Assembly: GCA_016201275.1 (NCBI GenBank)
Contig: JACQDB010000122.1
Location: 1-64,000 of the forward strand
Direction: 5' to 3'
Source of the DNA: Acidobacteriota bacterium
GTDB taxonomy: Bacteria; Acidobacteriota; Blastocatellia; UBA7656
Length of the DNA: 64,000 bases
Of this stretch, positions 59,046 through 64,000 are shown one piece after another. The notes under the pieces were generated by a model that saw only the letters and a list, made by a program, of their open reading frames with translations, did not search any database and had not been told where the DNA came from. Position 1 is the first letter of the stretch. Each line of letters begins with the position of its first letter. Made by a program: the position numbers and the translations under genes.

Positions 59046-62000
59046 ATGCAAAAATTAGCTGAGATTTGTGTGCGCCGACCGGTGTTTGCCGTGATGCTGA
59101 TTATGGCGTTGACGGTGGTGGGATGGTTTTCGTACAAGTCGTTGGGCGTTGATCTGTTTCCCAAAATTGACCTGCCGACGATCACCGTCACGGTGATCAA
59201 TCCCGGCGCTTCGCCGCAGGAAATCGAAACCGAAATCACTGATAAGATCGAAGCCGCTGTCAATACCATCAGCGGCATAGACGAGTTGCGCTCGACTTCC
59301 GTTGAAGGGGTATCGCAAGTTTTTATCACCTTTCAACTGGAAAAAAATGCTGACGTAGCCAATCAGGAAGTGCGCTCCAAAGTTGATCTGGTGGTTCCCG
59401 ATTTGCCGGAGACCGCGAAGGCTCCGACGGTGCAAAAATTCGATCAAGACGCGGCGGCGGTGATTCAAATCGCGGTCTCGGCTGATCGTCCGCTGCGCGA
59501 TGTCACCTTGATTGCCGATAAGCAAATCAAAGAGCGCATCGAAAGTTTGAACGGCGTCGGTCAAGTGCAGATGGTCGGCAAAGCCGAACGCGAAATTCAT
59601 GTCTGGGTGGACCCCGACAAACTGCGCGGCTACAACGTCACGGTTCCCGAAGTTGTCAACGCCGTGCGCCAGCAAAACATGGAATTGCCCGGCGGTCGCG
59701 TGGATGAAGGGGCGCGTGAATTAACCGTGCGCACGATGGGGCGCATCACCGATCCCAAAGAATTCGCCGACATCACCGTAGCCTGGCGCAACGGTTTGCC
59801 CGTAAAGATCAGCGACATAGGCCAAGTCGAAGACGGTTCCGAAGAGCAACGCACGATGGCGCGTTTGGATGGCAAGCCTACGGTGACGCTGCTGGTGTCC
59901 AAGCAATCGGGGCAAAATACCGTAGCGGTTGCCGACGCCGTTAAAGAGCGACTGGCGGAACTGCGCCCGACCTTGCCCAAAGATATCAAGACCGAAATCG
60001 TCGGCGACCAGTCCATCTTTATCAAAGCGTCGCTCGATAATATCAAGAAGCATTTGATTGAAGGCAGCCTGTTTGCAGCCCTGGTGGTGTTTCTGTTTTT
60101 GTGGAGCTTTCGTTCGACCTTCATTGCGGCGTTGGCGATTCCGACTTCGATTATTGCGACCTTTTCGCTGATGGCGGTGATGGGCTACACCTTGAACAAC
60201 ATTACCATGTTGGCATTGACCTTGATGGTCGGCATCGTCATTGACGACGCCATAGTGGTACTGGAAAACATCTATCGCTTCATTGAAGAAAAAAATATGT
60301 CGCCCTTTGAAGCGGCGATTGAAGGCACCAGAGAGATCGGTCTGGCGGTGATGGCGACGACGCTTTCGTTGCTGGCGGTGTTCGTGCCGGTCGGCTTTAT
60401 GGGCGGCATCATGGGGCGCTTCATGTCGTCTTTCGGTTTGACCTCGGCGTTTGCGATAGCCGTTTCGCTGCTGGTCTCGTTCACCTTGACGCCGATGTTG
60501 TCGGCGCGTTTGTTGAAGAAAAAAGAACCGCACGACGAAGCGGCCAACGCCAATTCGCAAGCCGCCCTTCACTCTTCGCAATCGAAGGAGTCGCGGTTTT
60601 ATCGCCCCATTGACAAGACCTACACCTGGTTACTGGAATGGTCGCTGGCGCATCGCTGGGTTGTGGTCACGATAGGTGTGTTGGTTATCTTCAGCACCAT
60701 TCCTTTGTTTATGAAGGTCGGCAAAAACTTTTTACCTGCCGATGATTCGTCGCAATTTGAAATTACGCTACGCACGCCGGAAGGCTCGACCCTGGCCGCT
60801 ACCTCGACCATCGTCGAACGCATCGCTACGGATTTGCGAACGCTTCCGGGCATTGCCGACACCTTGACGACGATTGGCGGCGGCGGCCAAGGGCAAGTCA
60901 ACAGCGGCTATATCTACGTCAAATTGCAACCGATTGAAGAGCGCCAGAAATCGCAAGATGACTTGATGATTCAAGCCCGCGCCATACTGAAAAAATATCC
61001 CCCGGAATTGCGCCCCAGCGTGCAACAGGTCGCAGCGTTTTCGGGCAGCGGTTTTCGCAACGCCGATGTGCAATACATCATCAGCGGCCCGGATTTGAAC
61101 AAGCTGACCGAGTATTCCAACAAACTGCTCGAAAAGATGAAGACGATTCCTGATGCGGTTGACCCGGATAGCTCTTTGATTACCGGCAAGCCGGAATTGC
61201 GCGTTCACATAGACCGCCAGCGCGCCGCCGATTTAGGCGTCAAGGTCAGCGACATCGCGCAGGTGTTAAACACTATGGTCGCCGGTCAAGACGCTGGCAA
61301 TTACGACGAAGGCACAGAGCAGTACAATGTTTTAGTCCGGGCAAGCGGCGCATATCGCGCCAGCCCCGAAGGCTTGCAACGCATGATTGTGAATTCTGCC
61401 AAAGGTGGTTGGGTGAGCCTGGATAATCTGGTCAAAGTTTCCGAAGGCACTGGCCCGTCCTCTATCGAAAGACAGAACCGCGAACGCCGTGTGTTGTTGC
61501 TGTGCAATTCGCGCCCCGGCGGTTCGCAATCGGCCATCATTAGCGCCATGAATCAATTTGTTGCCGACATGAAAATTGACCCGCAATACAAAACCGGTCT
61601 GGCCGGTCGCTCGAAAGAGTTGGGCAAGGCGGGTTATTATTTCGGTCTGGCATTTTTGCTGGCGTTTATTTTCATGTACATGATTTTGGCGGCGCAGTTT
61701 GAATCTTTCATTCATCCGGTAACTATTCTGTTGACGCTGCCGATGTCCGTACCCTTCGGCATACTGTCGTTGTTGATTATGGGACAGACCATGAACATCT
61801 TTTCGGCGCTCGGCATTTTTCTGTTGTTCGGCGTCGTTAAGAAAAACGCCATTTTGCAGATTGATCACACCAGCACCTTGCGCGCTGCGGGGATGACGCG
61901 TTATGCCGCCATCGTGCAGGCCAATCGCGACCGCCTGCGCCCGATTTTGATGACCACGATTGCGTTGGTCGCCGGTATGTTGCCGCTGGTGCTTTCCAGA

Positions 62001-62273
62001 GGCGCGGGTTCCGGCACCAGTCGTTCGATAGGCGTGCTGGTGGTCGGCGGTCAGACCTTGTGTTTGCTGCTGACCTTGCTGGCCGTGCCGGTTTTCTACT
62101 CAATATTTGAAGACGCCAGAGAGTTGACGGCGTGGAAAACCTTGAGCGTGCGCGTTCATAGCGTGGGCGCGATGGCGCGAGCCAAACTGTTATCGCCGTT
62201 GACCAATCTCTTTTCACGCAAACCGAAAAAGGAACATTATGGTGATGAAGTATCCAAAGCATCCGGCGATTAA
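59046..62273 (+). CDS. RND efflux pump, HAE1/AcrB type
   Basis: A 1075-residue inner-membrane RND transporter with 12 helices and two large periplasmic loops. Features: [20 protein letters not shown] at the N terminus, helix 4 with [14 protein letters not shown] (proton-relay Asp pair), GREMG-like blocks, and helix 10-11 with [14 protein letters not shown]. It exports hydrophobic compounds using proton-motive force. GAAGGAAG precedes the ATG. Its 3' end overlaps the TolC gene by 35 bases. Confidence 0.95.
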   Translation: MQKLAEICVRRPVFAVMLIMALTVVGWFSYKSLGVDLFPKIDLPTITVTVINPGASPQEIETEITDKIEAAVNTISGIDELRSTSVEGVSQVFITFQLEKNADVANQEVRSKVDLVVPDLPETAKAPTVQKFDQDAAAVIQIAVSADRPLRDVTLIADKQIKERIESLNGVGQVQMVGKAEREIHVWVDPDKLRGYNVTVPEVVNAVRQQNMELPGGRVDEGARELTVRTMGRITDPKEFADITVAWRNGLPVKISDIGQVEDGSEEQRTMARLDGKPTVTLLVSKQSGQNTVAVADAVKERLAELRPTLPKDIKTEIVGDQSIFIKASLDNIKKHLIEGSLFAALVVFLFLWSFRSTFIAALAIPTSIIATFSLMAVMGYTLNNITMLALTLMVGIVIDDAIVVLENIYRFIEEKNMSPFEAAIEGTREIGLAVMATTLSLLAVFVPVGFMGGIMGRFMSSFGLTSAFAIAVSLLVSFTLTPMLSARLLKKKEPHDEAANANSQAALHSSQSKESRFYRPIDKTYTWLLEWSLAHRWVVVTIGVLVIFSTIPLFMKVGKNFLPADDSSQFEITLRTPEGSTLAATSTIVERIATDLRTLPGIADTLTTIGGGGQGQVNSGYIYVKLQPIEERQKSQDDLMIQARAILKKYPPELRPSVQQVAAFSGSGFRNADVQYIISGPDLNKLTEYSNKLLEKMKTIPDAVDPDSSLITGKPELRVHIDRQRAADLGVKVSDIAQVLNTMVAGQDAGNYDEGTEQYNVLVRASGAYRASPEGLQRMIVNSAKGGWVSLDNLVKVSEGTGPSSIERQNRERRVLLLCNSRPGGSQSAIISAMNQFVADMKIDPQYKTGLAGRSKELGKAGYYFGLAFLLAFIFMYMILAAQFESFIHPVTILLTLPMSVPFGILSLLIMGQTMNIFSALGIFLLFGVVKKNAILQIDHTSTLRAAGMTRYAAIVQANRDRLRPILMTTIALVAGMLPLVLSRGAGSGTSRSIGVLVVGGQTLCLLLTLLAVPVFYSIFEDARELTAWKTLSVRVHSVGAMARAKLLSPLTNLFSRKPKKEHYGDEVSKASGD

Positions 62274-64000
62274 TTTCATACAAGGCAAAAGGCCAAAGGC
62301 CAAAGGCAAAAGTGAATTGCCCGTAAATTGGTCCGGCGATTTTCTGCTTGTTACAGAAAAGCGGCGGCAGGTGATTTCGCAACTGCTGGTTGTATGTTTG
62401 ATGATTGGATTGCTGATGCCCTTTGCGGCCATCGCGCAGGAAGATTGCGAGAACAAACCGAAATCGAAACTGGCGGGCAGGAAACTGGATTTGCCTGACC
62501 CGAATGCGACGCCGCCAAAGATTGTTGACGCCAAGCAGAATCCGAGCGCTGCAACCCCAGCCGCTAATCCGACTTCTCAAGATAGCCAAGCGTCGCAGCG
62601 CCCTTTGCCATCTGCCGATAGAGTTGGCGTCAACGTCGCCGAGCAAACGCCCATCTCGCTTGACGAAGCGATAGCGCTGGCGTTGGCCAATAACAAAGAC
62701 ATCAATGCTTCGCGTCTGGATGTGGAAATGGCGCGCTTCGATTTGACCGGCGCGAAGGGTGTCTATGACCCAAAGCTTGCCGTCGAGTCGTATTATGAAC
62801 ACCGCGAAACGCCGGTCAGTTCCATCATTGGGGGCAGCGCTTCGGGCAAACTCACCGCGACCGACAGCACTTCGGTGGCGCGGCTGAGTGGCAATACACC
62901 GTTGGCCGGTGGCGTCTATCAAATAGATTTTTCGTCGGGGCGACAGACCACCGATAATCAATTCGCGTCGCTCAATCCGCAATATCCATCGGGCGTCAGC
63001 GTGACTTATACGCAACCCTTGTTGAAGGGCTTGACGACCGATGACAATCGCCGCCGCATCGAAATCGCTAAAAAAAATCTCTCGCTCACCGATTCGCAAT
63101 TTCGTCAGCGCGCCATCGAAGTCATCACCCGCGTGCAGCAGGCGTACTGGGATTTGGTCTTCGCGCTTCGCAATCTGCAAGTGCAAAACGATGCCGTAAC
63201 CCAGGCGCGTTCGCAATTGGAAAGCAATCGGCGACAGGTCGCGCAAGGCACGCTGGCACCGATTGACATTGTGTCGGCAGAAGCGCAGATGACTTTGTTT
63301 GAGCAGAATGTTTTTGTGGCGCAGGAAGGGGTGACCCGCGCCGAAAACAATTTGAAATTATTGATGCTGCCCGAACGCACGGCGCAATTGTGGGCGAAGG
63401 CTTTGTTGCCGACCACTGCGGTTGACTTGGACGTGCCGCGTGTGGAATTGCCGGAGGCGGTCTCGATTGCGTTGGCCAGTCGCCCGGAACTGGAACAGGT
63501 CGCCAGGTCGGCGGAGATCAATCAGATCAATCAAAAATTTTTTCACAATCAGTTGAAACCGCAGATTGATTTATTCGGCGTCTATACCTCTGCGGGACTG
63601 GCCGGAAGTTTAGCGCAACGCGGCCCCAATCCGTTCACCGCCGGAACTATTGCTTTGACTGAACGAGTCAATCAGTTGTCGCAGCTTGCCGGTTTGCCGG
63701 TGTTGCCGCCGACGCAATCCTCCGGCTCGATTCCGGCACTGTTGGTGGGCGGCACAGGGCAATCGTTATCGAATTTGTTCGGCTTGAATTTTCCCACCGC
63801 TCGTGTCGGCATACGGTTTTCGCTGCCGATAGGCAATCGCACGGCGGAAGCGAACTTGGGGCGCTCTTTGGCCGAAGGTCGCAAGATTCAAAATCAGCGC
63901 CAGCAGTTGGAGCAGAGCATTGAAGCCGATGTCCGCAATACCTTGCAGGCGGTGCGTTCGGCGCAGGCGCGTTTGATGTCGGCAGGCGCTTCGCGTGACG
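62239..64000 (+). CDS. TolC family outer-membrane efflux channel (partial)
   Basis: The 5' 587 codons of an outer-membrane factor; the gene continues past the window. ATG 62239 follows AAGGA and overlaps the pump gene. The first 50 residues are unusual: a Lys-rich stretch encoded by a heptamer array at 62281-62315 (QGKRPKAKGKSE) precedes the signal-peptide-like VISQLLVVCLMIGLLMPFAA. A Pro/Ala-rich region follows, then the TolC fold from about residue 140 (ISLDEAIALALANNKDINAS, VTYTQPLLKG, IEVITRVQQAYWDLV). It completes the RND tripartite pump. Confidence 0.9.
   Translation, partial: MVMKYPKHPAINFIQGKRPKAKGKSELPVNWSGDFLLVTEKRRQVISQLLVVCLMIGLLMPFAAIAQEDCENKPKSKLAGRKLDLPDPNATPPKIVDAKQNPSAATPAANPTSQDSQASQRPLPSADRVGVNVAEQTPISLDEAIALALANNKDINASRLDVEMARFDLTGAKGVYDPKLAVESYYEHRETPVSSIIGGSASGKLTATDSTSVARLSGNTPLAGGVYQIDFSSGRQTTDNQFASLNPQYPSGVSVTYTQPLLKGLTTDDNRRRIEIAKKNLSLTDSQFRQRAIEVITRVQQAYWDLVFALRNLQVQNDAVTQARSQLESNRRQVAQGTLAPIDIVSAEAQMTLFEQNVFVAQEGVTRAENNLKLLMLPERTAQLWAKALLPTTAVDLDVPRVELPEAVSIALASRPELEQVARSAEINQINQKFFHNQLKPQIDLFGVYTSAGLAGSLAQRGPNPFTAGTIALTERVNQLSQLAGLPVLPPTQSSGSIPALLVGGTGQSLSNLFGLNFPTARVGIRFSLPIGNRTAEANLGRSLAEGRKIQNQRQQLEQSIEADVRNTLQAVRSAQARLMSAGASRD
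62281..62315 (+). repeat. Heptamer array (GGCAAAA type) at the TolC gene start
   Basis: Five 7-bp units: CAAGGCA, AAAGGCC, AAAGGCC, AAAGGCA, AAAGTGA. It lies eight bases after the pump stop codon and inside the first 26 codons of the TolC-like gene. AAAAGTGAATTG at its end is also found after the array at 12451-12485. Confidence 0.88.

Overview
The window looks like chromosomal DNA of an Acidobacteriota bacterium, most likely class Blastocatellia or a close relative. This is inferred from gene content: a complete alternative complex III (actABCDEF) joined to an A2-type cytochrome c oxidase, a large TonB-dependent receptor with an N-terminal carboxypeptidase-regulatory-like domain, CHAT-TPR, SBBP-propeller and CadC-like wHTH-TPR proteins, tandem MacB/FtsX permeases, and many short intergenic repeats. 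The ends are not natural boundaries: a 55-bp tandem repeat fills the left edge, and a TolC-type gene runs off the right edge.

Layout. 1-7.7 kb: repeats, a zinc-ribbon protein, a D-aminoacylase-like amidohydrolase, a Cys-rich membrane protein, a TonB-dependent receptor, a small zinc-finger protein and tRNA-Glu(CTC). 8.3-22.3 kb: the respiratory operon actA-F, a single-TM protein, a SCO1-COX2-cytochrome c fusion, COX1, COX3 and COX4. Quinol is oxidised by complex III, electrons pass through the haem proteins to CuA and the haem-copper site, and SCO supplies copper. 22.3-32.3 kb: six minus-strand genes for exported proteins (two paralogue pairs, a beta-barrel protein with a Thr/Ala linker, and an Ig-like Cys-rich protein), divergent from a one-TM protein with a large cytosolic part and a periplasmic domain. 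I recognise no known pathway here; it is the best candidate for an undescribed envelope system. 32.5-37.2 kb: a membrane J-domain/FtsK-gamma fusion and a secreted TPR-CHAT protease. 38.1-43.2 kb: a three-subunit molybdenum hydroxylase of the 4-hydroxybenzoyl-CoA reductase type, with a Uma2 nuclease gene and another small gene between its subunits. 43.2-50 kb: an SBBP propeller protein, a trypsin-like protease with an out-of-frame signal peptide, a small HTH gene and its fragment, and a CadC-like regulator. 50.2-55.7 kb: two MacB-type permeases, a methyltransferase, a secreted helical protein and a CXXCH protein. 56-64 kb: a TetR-controlled RND efflux operon (regulator, adaptor, membrane protein, pump, TolC).

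The strongest non-genic signal is a set of short arrays that all have a 7-bp period, although their unit sequences differ (CAATCCG, TAGTCCG, GGCAAAA and GGTTACT types). Four lie in frame inside genes: the actB linker, the actE signal peptide, the SBBP protein, and the N terminus of the TolC-like protein. Two 123-bp copies of a non-autonomous element with terminal inverted repeats and TA flanks were also found; one sits exactly at the actF stop codon and the other at the centre of a perfect palindrome. Several further palindromic repeat families are listed.
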